Shown one piece after another: positions 53,539 through 62,470 of a DNA stretch of 64,000 bases. This DNA comes from Gammaproteobacteria bacterium (GTDB lineage Bacteria > Pseudomonadota > Gammaproteobacteria > SZUA-229). A program made the position numbers and the translations under genes. Below the pieces are notes generated by a model. It did no database searches, was not told the DNA's origin, and was given only the letters and a program-made list of their open reading frames with translations. Each line of letters begins with the position of its first letter. Position 1 is the first letter of the stretch. The DNA lies in contig JAGXGK010000042.1 in NCBI GenBank assembly GCA_024636785.1, positions 1 to 64,000 on the forward strand, read 5' to 3'.

Positions 53539-54054
53539 ATGAAATACCTGCTGCCTCTCAGTTTTCTGCTGCTTATCGCCCTGCCCGTACAGGCGGAAAT
53601 TTATCGCAGTGTCGATGAAAACGGCAACGTCATTTACTCAGATCAAAAGTCGCCCGACAGCGAGCTGATTCCGACGCCGACGGACAATGCCGTCACCATG
53701 CCCAGACCGGAAACCAGCGCGCCGGTTGAGGAAGAGGAGGAAAAACCGACCGGCAATTATCACTCATTCAGCATTACCAGCCCCGAGCACAACGCTGTTA
53801 TTAGAAACAATGCAGGCAATATCACGGTCAATCTGTCGATCGACCCGCCGCTGAAAGTCAGCTCAGGCGATTACATCCGCCTACATCTCGATGGTGAGGT
53901 GCTAAGGTCGAAATTAACCTCGTCGAGCACCCAACTCAGCAACATTGCCCGCGGCAGCCATACTCTCAGGGCCGAACTGAGCAGCGCCTCGGGAAAAACT
54001 CTCAAGAGCGCATCGGTTCAGTTTCACCTGAAACGCATCTCCGTCCTTCATTAA
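53539..54054 (+). CDS. Exported DUF4124 domain protein
   Basis: 171 aa from ATG 53539; earlier in-frame starts fall in or near the glnA terminator. A signal peptide (MKYLLPLSFLLLIALPVQA) precedes EIYRSVDENGNVIYSDQKSPDSE, the DUF4124 repeat-like motif. An acidic linker (VEEEEEKP) leads to an Ig-like beta domain (SFSITSPEHNAVIRNNAGNITVNLSIDPPL). It should be periplasmic. In many gammaproteobacteria DUF4124 proteins lie between glnA and ntrB, as here; a role in nitrogen control is not established. Confidence 0.87.
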   Translation: MKYLLPLSFLLLIALPVQAEIYRSVDENGNVIYSDQKSPDSELIPTPTDNAVTMPRPETSAPVEEEEEKPTGNYHSFSITSPEHNAVIRNNAGNITVNLSIDPPLKVSSGDYIRLHLDGEVLRSKLTSSSTQLSNIARGSHTLRAELSSASGKTLKSASVQFHLKRISVLH

Positions 54055-54170
54055 TGCATAATTTCTGAGACTGGAAGGCTGTTGGATTCAGGATGAACTG
54101 ACCGCTCTCCCGCTACAGACACTATTCTCGGCCAGGCTCCTGGCCAGAACTAATCTGTCATTTCCCTGTC

Positions 54171-54187
54171 TGCACTATATTGGTGCA
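54171..54187. promoter_or_regulatory. Consensus NtrC-binding site upstream of ntrBC
   Basis: TGCACTATATTGGTGCA matches TGCACTA-N3-TGGTGCA exactly. It lies 143 bp before the -24 element of the sigma-54 candidate at 54314, the usual enhancer distance, so NtrC probably controls its own operon. Confidence 0.87.
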
Positions 54188-54313
54188 ACATGCTGTAAAC
54201 TGATTCCATGAACAGGACACTCATGCATACGCCGGACTAACTCGTGGGAAACATCTGTCTTAATGCATTGATTCATAAAGGCGAATAATTTTCTACACAG
54301 CATCTCGCTTTTC

Positions 54314-54329
54314 TGGTTCGATATTTGCT
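54314..54329 (+). promoter_or_regulatory. Candidate sigma-54 promoter of ntrBC
   Basis: TGGTTCGATATTTGCT has the 10-nt GG-GC spacing and TTGC of sigma-54 promoters. The predicted start, near 54340, is only about 3 nt before the ntrB ATG at 54343, and no Shine-Dalgarno sequence precedes that ATG. If real, the transcript is almost leaderless. Confidence 0.5.
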
Positions 54330-54342
54330 TAGTGAATAGATA

Positions 54343-55410
54343 ATGATACAAAACATACAACAATCCGCTCAGTCAATACTGGATACTCTGCACTCCGCCG
54401 TGCTGGTTATTAATCAGCAGCTGTGCGTTGAATATATGAACCCCTCCGCAGAAATGATGTTCCAGATCAGCTACGCCCGGGCAAAACAGCGCCCTCTTCA
54501 GGAGCTGGTTATCGATGAGACCGATTTTTTTACACGTCTGAAACGATCCCTGAAAACCCAGCACCCCTTCTCTGCCTATGAAGAGGATCTAACGGTGCGC
54601 ACCGGACAGGTTCTGGCGCTGGATTATATGGCCTCACCGATTCAATACGGCAATCAGCCGCAGTGCCTGCTGCTGGAGCTGGTCAGCCGGGGGCGTCACC
54701 GCAAGATTGCGCAGGAAAAACATCTGCTCATTCAGAATGAGGCCAGCCGCAGTCTGCTGCGCGGGCTCGCCCACGAAATTAAAAACCCGTTGGGCGGTAT
54801 ACGCGGTGCGGCCCAGCTGCTGGAAAGGAAGCTGGACAACGAGCAGGATCGCGAATTCACCACGGTCATTATTCGCGAAGCCGACCGTTTGAAAAAACTG
54901 GTCGACCGCATGCTGGGCCCGCGCGGCGTACCGCACAAGCGCCAGCTCAATATTCATAAAATGCTGGAGCATGTGCGCAGCCTGGTTCAGGTGGAAACCA
55001 GCAAGGTTAAATTCATCGCCGATTACGACCCCAGCCTGCCGGATATTTACGGCGACGAGTCGATGATTATTCAGGCCATTCTGAACATTACCCGTAATGC
55101 CATCAGAGAGGTCTCCGACGATGGCGAAATCATATTCCGCACACGCTCGATAAGAAATTACACCATTGGCGATAACGCCTATCCGCTGGTCGCCAAGATC
55201 GACATCATCGACAACGGCCCCGGTGTGCCCGAAGACCTCAAGGAAAAACTGTTCCTGCCCATGGTTACCGGCCACGCCGAAGGCACCGGTCTGGGTCTGT
55301 CGATTGCACATACCCTGATTAACCGGCATGACGGCCTGATTGAATTTTCCTGCACGCCGGGATACACCACTTTTTCTATTCTGCTCCCCCTTCTTACCGA
55401 CCCCGAGTAA
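54343..55410 (+). CDS. ntrB: Nitrogen regulation sensor kinase NtrB (GlnL)
   Basis: 355 aa soluble kinase. A PAS domain (about 8-110) precedes the H-box GLAHEIKNPLGGIRGAAQLLER, the N-box ILNITRNAIREV and G-boxes DNGPGVPE and GTGLGLSIAH. With PII it reads nitrogen status and phosphorylates or dephosphorylates NtrC. The gene begins without a visible ribosome site; the start agrees with family N-termini. It is 5 nt from ntrC. Confidence 0.96.
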   Translation: MIQNIQQSAQSILDTLHSAVLVINQQLCVEYMNPSAEMMFQISYARAKQRPLQELVIDETDFFTRLKRSLKTQHPFSAYEEDLTVRTGQVLALDYMASPIQYGNQPQCLLLELVSRGRHRKIAQEKHLLIQNEASRSLLRGLAHEIKNPLGGIRGAAQLLERKLDNEQDREFTTVIIREADRLKKLVDRMLGPRGVPHKRQLNIHKMLEHVRSLVQVETSKVKFIADYDPSLPDIYGDESMIIQAILNITRNAIREVSDDGEIIFRTRSIRNYTIGDNAYPLVAKIDIIDNGPGVPEDLKEKLFLPMVTGHAEGTGLGLSIAHTLINRHDGLIEFSCTPGYTTFSILLPLLTDPE

Positions 55411-55415
55411 CGGCC

Positions 55416-56810
55416 ATGACTGAAAAACCACAAGTATGGATTATTGATGACGATGAATCGATTCGCTGGGTGCTGCAAAAATCACTGGAACAGGCGGGCA
55501 TGGAAGTTACCAGCTTCAACAAGGCGGATGGCATTCTCGACCGGCTGCAAACCTCCGAACCCGATACTATTATCACCGACGTGCGCATGCCCGGCATGGA
55601 TGGCCTGACCCTGCTCACCGCATTGTCAGAATCCTATCCCGAAATTCCGGTCATCATCATGACCGCCCATTCCGATCTCGACAGTGCGGTTTCCGCCTTT
55701 CAGGGCGGCGCGTTCGAATACCTGCCCAAACCTTTCGATATCGACGATGCCATCTCACTGGCGCAACGCGCCTGCATCCGGCGCCACGAAACACAGGGCG
55801 TACCTGCTGCGCCGCAGGCCCTGCCGGAAATCATCGGCGAAGCACCCGCCATGCAGGAAGTGTTCCGCGCCATCGGTCGACTTTCCAGATCCAACATTAA
55901 TGTTTTGATTACCGGCGAATCGGGTACCGGTAAGGAACTGGTCGCACAGTCACTGCATAAACACAGCCCGCGTTCCGCACAGGAATTCATCGCCCTGAAT
56001 ACCGCAGCCATTCCCAAAGACCTGCTCGAATCTGAACTGTTCGGTCACGAACGCGGAGCCTTTACCGGCGCGCAGACACAACGCAAGGGGCGCTTCGAAC
56101 AGGCCGACGGCGGCACTTTATTTCTCGACGAAATCGGCGACATGCCATCCGAATTGCAGACACGACTGTTGCGCGTACTGGCGGATGGTATCTTTTATCG
56201 CGTCGGTGGTCACACCCCGATCAAGGTGGATGTTCGCATCATTGCCGCGACACACCAGAACCTTGAGCAACGCGTGAAGGAAGGCCTGTTCCGTGAAGAC
56301 CTCTATCACCGCTTGAATGTAATACGCATCCATCTACCCGCCCTGCGCGAACGCCGTGAAGACATCCCGGCATTGCTCAATCTTTTTTTGCACAAAGCCA
56401 CCAAGGAGCTCGGTGTTTCGCCCAAACAATTATTACCGGAAGTAGAACAATACCTGTCGACCATGGAATGGTCCGGTAACGTCCGTCAGCTGGAAAATAC
56501 CTGTCACTGGTTAGCGGTAATGACCTCCGGCAAAACCATTCACCTTTCTGATCTCCCCGAAGAGCTACAGCCAAAAAACCAGACCCCGTCGTTAAGCGGA
56601 AGCACCTGGCAACAGGGTATCGCCCATTATGCAGAAAATATGCTGCAATCGGGCAGGGACAGAATAGCAGACGAAATTATCCCCGATGTCGAACGCGTTC
56701 TCATAGACGCCGCGTTAAAACAAACCCATGGCCGCAAACACGACGCCGCAAAACTGTTGGGCTGGGGCAGGAATACACTGACGCGAAAAATTAAGGAACT
56801 GAATATTTAA
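55416..56810 (+). CDS. ntrC: Nitrogen regulation response regulator NtrC (GlnG)
   Basis: 464 aa. The receiver has DDDE and the phosphoacceptor Asp in [12 protein letters not shown]; the sigma-54 AAA+ domain has [14 protein letters not shown] and TLFLDEIGD; the Fis-type HTH ends with [19 protein letters not shown]. Phosphorylated NtrC activates sigma-54 promoters from TGCAC-type sites, which occur in this window upstream of ntrB and glnN. Confidence 0.97.
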   Translation: MTEKPQVWIIDDDESIRWVLQKSLEQAGMEVTSFNKADGILDRLQTSEPDTIITDVRMPGMDGLTLLTALSESYPEIPVIIMTAHSDLDSAVSAFQGGAFEYLPKPFDIDDAISLAQRACIRRHETQGVPAAPQALPEIIGEAPAMQEVFRAIGRLSRSNINVLITGESGTGKELVAQSLHKHSPRSAQEFIALNTAAIPKDLLESELFGHERGAFTGAQTQRKGRFEQADGGTLFLDEIGDMPSELQTRLLRVLADGIFYRVGGHTPIKVDVRIIAATHQNLEQRVKEGLFREDLYHRLNVIRIHLPALRERREDIPALLNLFLHKATKELGVSPKQLLPEVEQYLSTMEWSGNVRQLENTCHWLAVMTSGKTIHLSDLPEELQPKNQTPSLSGSTWQQGIAHYAENMLQSGRDRIADEIIPDVERVLIDAALKQTHGRKHDAAKLLGWGRNTLTRKIKELNI

Positions 56811-56832
56811 TACTGGGATTTTTCACCGCAGA

Positions 56833-56903
56833 CAAATTTTTCTGGAAAAAATTTGAACAGCCGCAGGCTGGCCCGAAGGGTAGAGGGCAGGAAGCCCGAA
56901 ATA
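56833..56903. mobile_element. Three-hairpin mini-element, copy B
   Basis: Stem 1 AAATTTTT/AAAAATTT, linker GAAC, stem 2 AGCC-GCA-GGCT, linker GGCCCGAAGGGTA, stem 3 GGGC-AGGAA-GCCC. It is inserted in a CACCGCAGAG-type repeat and flanked by ACCGCAGA on both sides (56825-56832 and 56904-56911), as expected of an 8-bp target duplication. See copy A at 36108-36186. Confidence 0.65.
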
Positions 56904-57302
56904 ACCGCAGAGGTCGCAGAGAAGTGCAAAGAATTTGGTCCACAAATAAATGCAGATAAAAAACTAATGCTTTGCCTGCGAAGTCACGAAAAGTGCCATT
57001 GAAAATTAATTGACAGCAGCACGCTAAAATACAGAAATCTGTTAATCAATATAATTCCTCTTTCTATCAGGGTGATAGTTGTTTAAACTGTGCTAGCTTA
57101 GCACTTGATCTGAGCTAGTAAAAATAGAGAGTGATTATGATACTTGACCCCTTTTCTCTTTTTCCTTTTTAACTGAAAACCTGTAGCGATTCAGTACACA
57201 AGTTGCAATCGAAAGCGTTGCCAAAGATGTTATAGGCATGAACGAACAGAGAAGCATTGACTACCGGCAGTGCTTTTCGAATTCATATCTGGAGGAAGTG
57301 TT
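56904..57302. other. Intergenic region upstream of the GGDEF-EAL gene
   Basis: No gene. It starts with ACCGCAGAGGTCGCAGAG and a diverged GTCCACAAATAAATGCAGAT repeat (56938-56957). GTGCTAGCTTAGCAC (57090-57104) is a palindrome with 6-bp arms and could be an operator. A good ribosome site, GGAGG, stands at 57291-57295. Confidence 0.5.
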
Positions 57303-58922
57303 GTGCGTATAACCGAGACGACAAAATATACCGCTTATGGCACATTATTTGGTCTGTGTTTTCCGGTTGGCGCCGTGGCTTTTCTTTATCTCATCGGTGA
57401 GATCGGTGCTCACGATAGTCCTCACTCTCTTGTCGCGCAGGCGCATCAGAATTCACTGCTTTATATCATCGACACGGCACCTTTCTTTTTAGGCCTGTTC
57501 TTACGTTTCGCGGGTATTCGCCAGGATAAACTGCTGCAATTTTCGGCATCTCTGGAACAACAGGTCGCCGCCAAAACCGAATCTTTAAGCCACGCACTTA
57601 TTGAAGCAAAAAAGGCTAACGAGACCATCGCCCACATGGCCGAGCACGATATGCTCACCGGCCTGCTCAACCGGCGTCGCTTCCAGAAAGAACTGGAGAA
57701 ATGGTCGCATTACACTTTGCGCTATCAACGCAGCGCGGCACTCGTATTTATCGATCTCGATGAATTTAAATATGTGAACGATACCTATGGTCATAGTGCA
57801 GGCGACAAATATCTGATTGGAGTTGCGGAGCTATTGACCAGCGCATTGCGTACGACTGACACAGTGGCCCGCTGGGGCGGAGACGAATTCGCCATATTAC
57901 TCCCTGAAACATCCAAAGAGGCGGCCATCACGGTGGCTAACAAATTATTGCAGCTATTCAACAAGACCGAGCTCGATATCGAAGGCCATATCCTGTGGCC
58001 GAGTGCCAGCATCGGCATGGCCCTGTTCCCGGATCATGGCACTGATCTCGAAGGTATCGTGGTGTATGCCGATGCGGCCATGTATGAAGCCAAAGCCGCA
58101 GGTCGAAACTGCTGGCGTCTGTATTCGTCATCCTCACAGGAAGTCGAGCGCATACAGGGGCATATACAATGGGAAGGTCGGCTACGACGTGCCCTCGAAA
58201 ACGATCAGTTCCTGCTGCTTTATCAACCATTGCTGCGTTTGTCGGATAACACCACACCCGGCTATGAAGCCCTGTTGAGAATGGAAGATCGCGATGGGCA
58301 GTACATCAGCCCCGGGTTATTCCTGGGATCTGCCGAGCGTTTTGGACTTTCGGTACCCATTGATTTTATGGTTATCCGCAAAGCATCGCGCAAAATTTCC
58401 ACCCTGGTTGAGCACAATCTCTGGATCTCGCTTAATCTCTCACGCAGTTCGCTGGAAGATGTAAAGCTGTTCGAGCATATCGAGACTGCAGTGAAGGATA
58501 ATGCACTCAGGCCCGGACAACTGCATGTAGAAATTACCGAAGCAACAGCGATGGAATATCTTGACCAGATGAGCGGACTGATCGTGAAATTGAAGACCAT
58601 TGGTTGCAGTGTAGTGCTCGATGATTTCGGCCCCGGGCCGGGCTATCGTTATCTGCAGCAGCTGCCCGTAGACATGGTCAAAATCGACGGTGAACTGATT
58701 CTCGGCCTCGCGACACAGCCAAACAACCAGGCACGAGTCAGAAATATCACCAAAGCAGCGCATGAGAATGGAATACTGGTCACGGCGAAATGTGTCGAGG
58801 ACGCGTCCCTTATCGATACGCTGCGAACCTTGAACGTGGATTTTGCACAGGGCTTCGCCATCGGCATGCCGGTAGAAGCGATTGAGCAGATACAGGCGTT
58901 TGTTTCAGCGAATGAAAACTGA
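57303..58922 (+). CDS. Membrane GGDEF-EAL protein with degenerate EAL site
   Basis: 539 aa from GTG 57303, with GGAGG 7 nt upstream; an earlier GTG at 57270 lacks this. Two membrane helices (about 13-35 and 58-75) and a coiled coil lead to a GGDEF domain with WGGDEF intact, so c-di-GMP synthesis is likely. The EAL domain keeps EALLRM, EITEA, LDDFG and KIDG, but the usual EGVE motif reads AKCVED, replacing a metal-site Glu by Lys, and DDFGTGYSS reads DDFGPGPGY. Hydrolysis is therefore doubtful and the EAL part may only bind c-di-GMP. No close neighbours. Confidence 0.87.
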   Translation: MRITETTKYTAYGTLFGLCFPVGAVAFLYLIGEIGAHDSPHSLVAQAHQNSLLYIIDTAPFFLGLFLRFAGIRQDKLLQFSASLEQQVAAKTESLSHALIEAKKANETIAHMAEHDMLTGLLNRRRFQKELEKWSHYTLRYQRSAALVFIDLDEFKYVNDTYGHSAGDKYLIGVAELLTSALRTTDTVARWGGDEFAILLPETSKEAAITVANKLLQLFNKTELDIEGHILWPSASIGMALFPDHGTDLEGIVVYADAAMYEAKAAGRNCWRLYSSSSQEVERIQGHIQWEGRLRRALENDQFLLLYQPLLRLSDNTTPGYEALLRMEDRDGQYISPGLFLGSAERFGLSVPIDFMVIRKASRKISTLVEHNLWISLNLSRSSLEDVKLFEHIETAVKDNALRPGQLHVEITEATAMEYLDQMSGLIVKLKTIGCSVVLDDFGPGPGYRYLQQLPVDMVKIDGELILGLATQPNNQARVRNITKAAHENGILVTAKCVEDASLIDTLRTLNVDFAQGFAIGMPVEAIEQIQAFVSANEN

Positions 58923-58978
58923 ACTTAAATTTGTATAAATAACCTTTAATATAAACGTAACATAAGCAGAACTCTTTG

Positions 58979-60046
58979 ATGAGAAAACGAAATTTACTCG
59001 CCACCGGGATGCTCTTTTTGGCCCTGTCTGGTACTAGCCAGGCTGTTGAAGTGATCGGCAAGAAACTGGAAGTGTATGGCAAGGCACATGTCTCGCTCGA
59101 TTACAGTGATCCGGATGCGGCGGGTGAGGACAGTCAGTTCAGCGTGTCGAACAATTCAACCCGCATCGGTTTCAAAGGGGAGCACGCCATCAGGCCGGAG
59201 ATGACTCTGTTATGGCAATATGAACAGGGTGTCGATATCGTAGAAAGCGGTGGTACATTCGCTTCGCGCAACAGCTTTCTGGGGCTGAAAGGTCGCTTTG
59301 GCCGGATCCTGGCCGGCCACTATGATACACCGTCCAAATCGCTTGGCTCGAACTGGGGGATGTTCAGCGATACGATTGGCGACCGTCGCGCGATTCTTGG
59401 TGCCTACAGCAATGGTTATGGCAATGACCTGAATGATCGGGCGAAGAATGCAGTTTTATACAGCAACCAGTTCGATGCGTTGGAATTCCATGCTATGTAC
59501 TCGGCCGATCCCTATTCTGACGGTGTTAGCGGCAGTCAGGATAACAACGATAACGATCTGATCAGCGTGTCGCTCACCTACAGCGCGAATCAGCTGACGG
59601 TCGGTGCTGCACTGGAGCAATGGTCTCTGGATCCAGAAAATGAGGCTGAGGAAGTCGACAATCTGCGTCTGACCGCCACCTATAAACTAGATCAACTTCA
59701 GCTCGGTGCCATCTACGAGTCCACCGACAGTGATGATGTCATCTACGACCGGAACGCTTACGGGGTGAACGCAAAATACCGGTTTGGCGAGGCCATGGAT
59801 ATGCGCGTGCAGTATCTCATCGCGGACGATCATAGCGGTCAAGCCGAATCCGGGGCGCAGCAGCTGGCGCTGGGAGTATTCAACCAGCTGGACAAGGCAA
59901 CCCAGGTTTATGCGGCCTATACCATGACCGATAATGACGCCAATGCAAACTATCAGGGGATCGATGGCGGTCACGGTGACGAGCTGGAAACCATGGCTGG
60001 TGGTAGTCCCTCCTCCATCTCTGTCGGTGCGGTCTACAAGTTCTGA
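58979..60046 (+). CDS. Outer-membrane porin (OmpC/OmpF-type)
   Basis: 355 aa from ATG 58979. A signal peptide (RKRNLLATGMLFLALSGTSQA) precedes a 16-strand-type barrel: VYGKAHVSLDY, SRIGFKGE-like STRIGFKGEHA, FLGLKGRFGRILAGHYDTP and the terminal aromatic in GAVYKF, which is the outer-membrane sorting signal. It contains the loop with DDVIYDRNAYGVNAKYRFG. It allows diffusion of small solutes. A strong terminator follows. Confidence 0.92.
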   Translation: MRKRNLLATGMLFLALSGTSQAVEVIGKKLEVYGKAHVSLDYSDPDAAGEDSQFSVSNNSTRIGFKGEHAIRPEMTLLWQYEQGVDIVESGGTFASRNSFLGLKGRFGRILAGHYDTPSKSLGSNWGMFSDTIGDRRAILGAYSNGYGNDLNDRAKNAVLYSNQFDALEFHAMYSADPYSDGVSGSQDNNDNDLISVSLTYSANQLTVGAALEQWSLDPENEAEEVDNLRLTATYKLDQLQLGAIYESTDSDDVIYDRNAYGVNAKYRFGEAMDMRVQYLIADDHSGQAESGAQQLALGVFNQLDKATQVYAAYTMTDNDANANYQGIDGGHGDELETMAGGSPSSISVGAVYKF

Positions 60047-60073
60047 GGTTGATTTCTTTTAACTGTGCATCAT

Positions 60074-60113
60074 AAAAAGCGGATCTGTCATGAGGTGACA
60101 GATCTGCTTTTTA
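60074..60113 (+). terminator. Rho-independent terminator of the porin gene
   Basis: AAAGCGGATCTGTCA (60076-60090) pairs with TGACAGATCTGCTTT (60096-60110) with one G-T pair and a short loop, followed by T residues. It lies 28 nt after the porin stop. Confidence 0.92.
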
Positions 60114-60147
60114 TTCGGAAATAAAGTTTGAATCAATGCATTAGCGC

Positions 60148-60173
60148 TAAGCAAGTGCCATTCGGTTCTGATC
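60148..60173. repeat. Solo MITE end
   Basis: TAAGCAAGTGCCATTCGGTTCTGATC matches the right end of the element at 2201-2353 (TAAGTAAGTGCCATTC) with one change, continuing into a TCTGA-type flank. No partner end is seen within 500 bp, so it is a solo or decayed copy. Confidence 0.55.
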
Positions 60174-60251
60174 TATTTTTTCCTTTCCTGCATGAGGCGC
60201 TCAATCGTGACGATCTTAGTTTAAAGCATCCCACGAGCTGATTCTAAACCA

Positions 60252-61019
60252 CTAAAAATCAACCGGCAGATAAAAGAACACGAACCTGCCATCTTCAATA
60301 TCTACTTTTAAAGTAGCGCCGTGGTAGATGCCGTAATCGACGTAGCAGGGTTGCTGGCTGTTGGCGGGGCATTCGCTGGCGTGTTGGGGGGATTCTAAAT
60401 CGCGGTCTTTGTCGTACCACGAGAGCAGCATGTGGGTTTCAAGTTTGTGGTCGGCGACTTCGTTGGCGATGTTCATGGCGACCTGATAATCAGTCGGTGA
60501 AGGTTCGGGGTGCAGGGAAACGGTTTCGATGTTGAAAAAATCGGGGCCGTCCATGTTGTAAAAGGAGCCGGTGTCGGTTGCTTTGGGAATAGTGTCAGTG
60601 GCTTCGAAATGCACGCTGGATTTTCTGTCGATGTGGGCGGGGATGTTGGTGGAGACCGGGCAATGGCCCATGCGGTCGATGATGTAGGTAATGTCATCGT
60701 CACTGGGTTGGCCGGATTTTAGTTTGGCGTTGAAATCGACCGTTACGCTTTTTATTGCCCAGAATTCATCAGCCGTTAATTCAAGTTCGCCGGTAGCTGA
60801 TTCGAGTACGAGGTTGCGCTCGGCACTGTTGGTACGCATGTACAGGTGCTGGCAGGAGAACAGGCCGTATACCAATAGCAGAAAGCCCGGTGATTTTACG
60901 TTGAGGTGCAGCGTTTTCCATTCGCCATCCAGCAGTATCTCGACGGCCAGATCGGTGACGTTGTTGTCTTTGCTTTCGTAGTTGCAGCTAAGGCGTAGAT
61001 GGAAGTGGCGGTCGGTCAT
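60252..61019 (-). CDS. Hypothetical protein, partner of efpL
   Basis: 255 aa, soluble, no signal. It contains HLRLSCNYESKD, SPGFLLLVYGLFSCQHLYMRTN and a Cys-containing C-terminal part (ASECPANSQQPCYVDYG). I recognise no family. It starts 4 nt after the efpL stop and is surely cotranscribed with it, so a link to translation of polyproline proteins or to a target of EfpL is possible, but nothing in the sequence shows this. Confidence 0.7.
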   Translation of the reverse strand: MTDRHFHLRLSCNYESKDNNVTDLAVEILLDGEWKTLHLNVKSPGFLLLVYGLFSCQHLYMRTNSAERNLVLESATGELELTADEFWAIKSVTVDFNAKLKSGQPSDDDITYIIDRMGHCPVSTNIPAHIDRKSSVHFEATDTIPKATDTGSFYNMDGPDFFNIETVSLHPEPSPTDYQVAMNIANEVADHKLETHMLLSWYDKDRDLESPQHASECPANSQQPCYVDYGIYHGATLKVDIEDGRFVFFYLPVDF

Positions 61020-61023
61020 GGTT

Positions 61024-61587
61024 TCAGGCCCTGGACATAAATTCGCGGGTTTCGGTGTTAACTTTGATGCTTTCGCCCACCGCCAGATATTCGGGCACCT
61101 GCACTACCAGGCCGGTGGTGAGGGTGGCGGGTTTGGTGCGCGCGGATGAGGAGGCGGCTTTCATGCTGGGTGAGCATTCGGTAATTTCGAGTATGACGGT
61201 GGAGGGCAGTTCGATGCCGAGTATCTGGCCATCGGAGATCAGCGCTTTGAGCCCTTCCAGCCCTTCCGACAAAAACGGCAGCTCCTCTTCCAGACTGTAG
61301 TCGCTGAGTACGTATTGTTCGTAGCTTTCGGTGTCCATGAAGGTACAGCCTTCGGCATCGCGGAACAGCAGCTGGATGGCGCGACGATTCATCTCGATGT
61401 CTTCAATCGTCTCATCACCCTTGAAGCTGCGCTCGAATTTCTGCTGGGTGCCTATTTCGTGGCCGCTCACTTTATAGAGAGTGCTGCCGCTGCGTGAGGA
61501 GGGAGACTGTACAAAAACTTTCTTGACGACGATGTTTTTGCCGTCGATTTTGAACACGGTACTTCGTTTTATTTCATTAGCTTTCAT
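61024..61587 (-). CDS. efpL: Elongation factor P-like protein EfpL (YeiP)
   Basis: 187 aa from ATG 61587 (MKANEIKR); a TTG 12 nt earlier is not needed. Three beta-barrel domains of EF-P type. The tip loop that in EF-P carries the modified Lys/Arg reads QSPSSRSGSTLYK, with Arg32 aligned to Arg33 of E. coli EfpL, the longer-loop subfamily. KPATLTTGLVVQVPEYLAVGE marks the third domain. EfpL relieves ribosome stalling at proline motifs and needs no lysylation; no epmA or epmB is nearby. Confidence 0.92.
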   Translation of the reverse strand: MKANEIKRSTVFKIDGKNIVVKKVFVQSPSSRSGSTLYKVSGHEIGTQQKFERSFKGDETIEDIEMNRRAIQLLFRDAEGCTFMDTESYEQYVLSDYSLEEELPFLSEGLEGLKALISDGQILGIELPSTVILEITECSPSMKAASSSARTKPATLTTGLVVQVPEYLAVGESIKVNTETREFMSRA

Positions 61588-61915
61588 AATTAATATCAAT
61601 AACAGGAATTTAAGGTGGACAATTATCGCATTTTTAGGCGGTGGCTGCGCTATGTGCAGCGTGTTTTATGACATTGATGATTTGCGCTGGAGCAGTTTCC
61701 TGAGCGTCCTGAGTGAGTGGGATGACATTTAATACAAAAGCTTTCACCGCAGAGGCGCAGAGAGCGCAGAGGAAAACATTTCTTAATTTAAAATCAGATG
61801 CCCTCTCGGCAATACGCGAAAATGTTAAATAATCTATTACAGTCGGCACTTACAACACAAAATTTTAAAGATTTTCTCTGCGCCTCTGCGGTGAAAAAAT
61901 ATTTAATCTTTTTCT
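61588..61915. other. Intergenic region with an inverted CACCGCAGAG repeat pair
   Basis: No gene I can defend. TTTCACCGCAGAGGCGCAGAG (61742-61762), continuing AGCGCAGAGG, is answered by CTCTGCGCCTCTGCGGTGAAA (61876-61896). The arms match over about 21 bp and would form a long hairpin just after the ammA gene on the minus strand. The other half must carry the efpL promoter. Confidence 0.65.
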
Positions 61916-62467
61916 CTAAAACTCTTCCACGGTGTAGCGTTTAATCCGGATGCTGTCACTCCAGTAATCGGCGGGCAGGCCGGATTTTATTTTCAGGTGA
62001 TTCAGGAACTCGCGCCGATCCTGTAATGATTCCCAGACGGAGGGCAGGAAGGTACCGCGGCGACTGCCCTCTTCCATGATCAGGCCGTCGACGCCGGGGC
62101 GTAGCTGTGTGATCAGGTCCTCTTCAGAAGCAAAGGTCATCTCTTCGGGTGTGCCGAGGATGGAGATATGAATCTGCAACTGATTCAGTTCATCTTGTTG
62201 TAGTGGTGGAAAACGCGAGTCGGAAAACGCGGCGGCGAAGGCGTTGTGGGCAACATCTTCGGCCAGAGGGCGTACCGGTTCAAGCATGCCGATGCAGCCG
62301 CGCAGTTGGCCATGTTTATTCAGTGTGACAAAGGTGGCGCGCCGGGTTTGCAGCTCTGCGTCCAGCGCGCTGAGATCAACCGCCATGGCGGTGCCATGAG
62401 CAAGGCCGTGCTGGATGGAATCATAGGCGATGCTGTGAAGCTTTTGCTGTTGTTGCTTATTAAGCAT
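61916..62467 (-). CDS. amrA: AmmeMemoRadiSam system protein A (AMMECR1 domain)
   Basis: 183 aa, one AMMECR1 domain with the invariant RGCIGML (after HGQL), VAHNAFAAAFSDSRFPPL, and RGTFLPSVWES near the C-terminus. It is the small subunit of the conserved but unexplained AmmeMemoRadiSam gene trio. It begins 3 nt after the MEMO gene stop. Biochemical activity is unknown; human AMMECR1 is linked to disease but its reaction is not settled. Confidence 0.93.
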   Translation of the reverse strand: MLNKQQQQKLHSIAYDSIQHGLAHGTAMAVDLSALDAELQTRRATFVTLNKHGQLRGCIGMLEPVRPLAEDVAHNAFAAAFSDSRFPPLQQDELNQLQIHISILGTPEEMTFASEEDLITQLRPGVDGLIMEEGSRRGTFLPSVWESLQDRREFLNHLKIKSGLPADYWSDSIRIKRYTVEEF

Positions 62468-62470
62468 GAG

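Noticed and set aside
61481..61732. Plus-strand frame of 83 aa over the start of efpL
   Set aside because: Half of it is antisense to efpL and the rest has no protein-like features.
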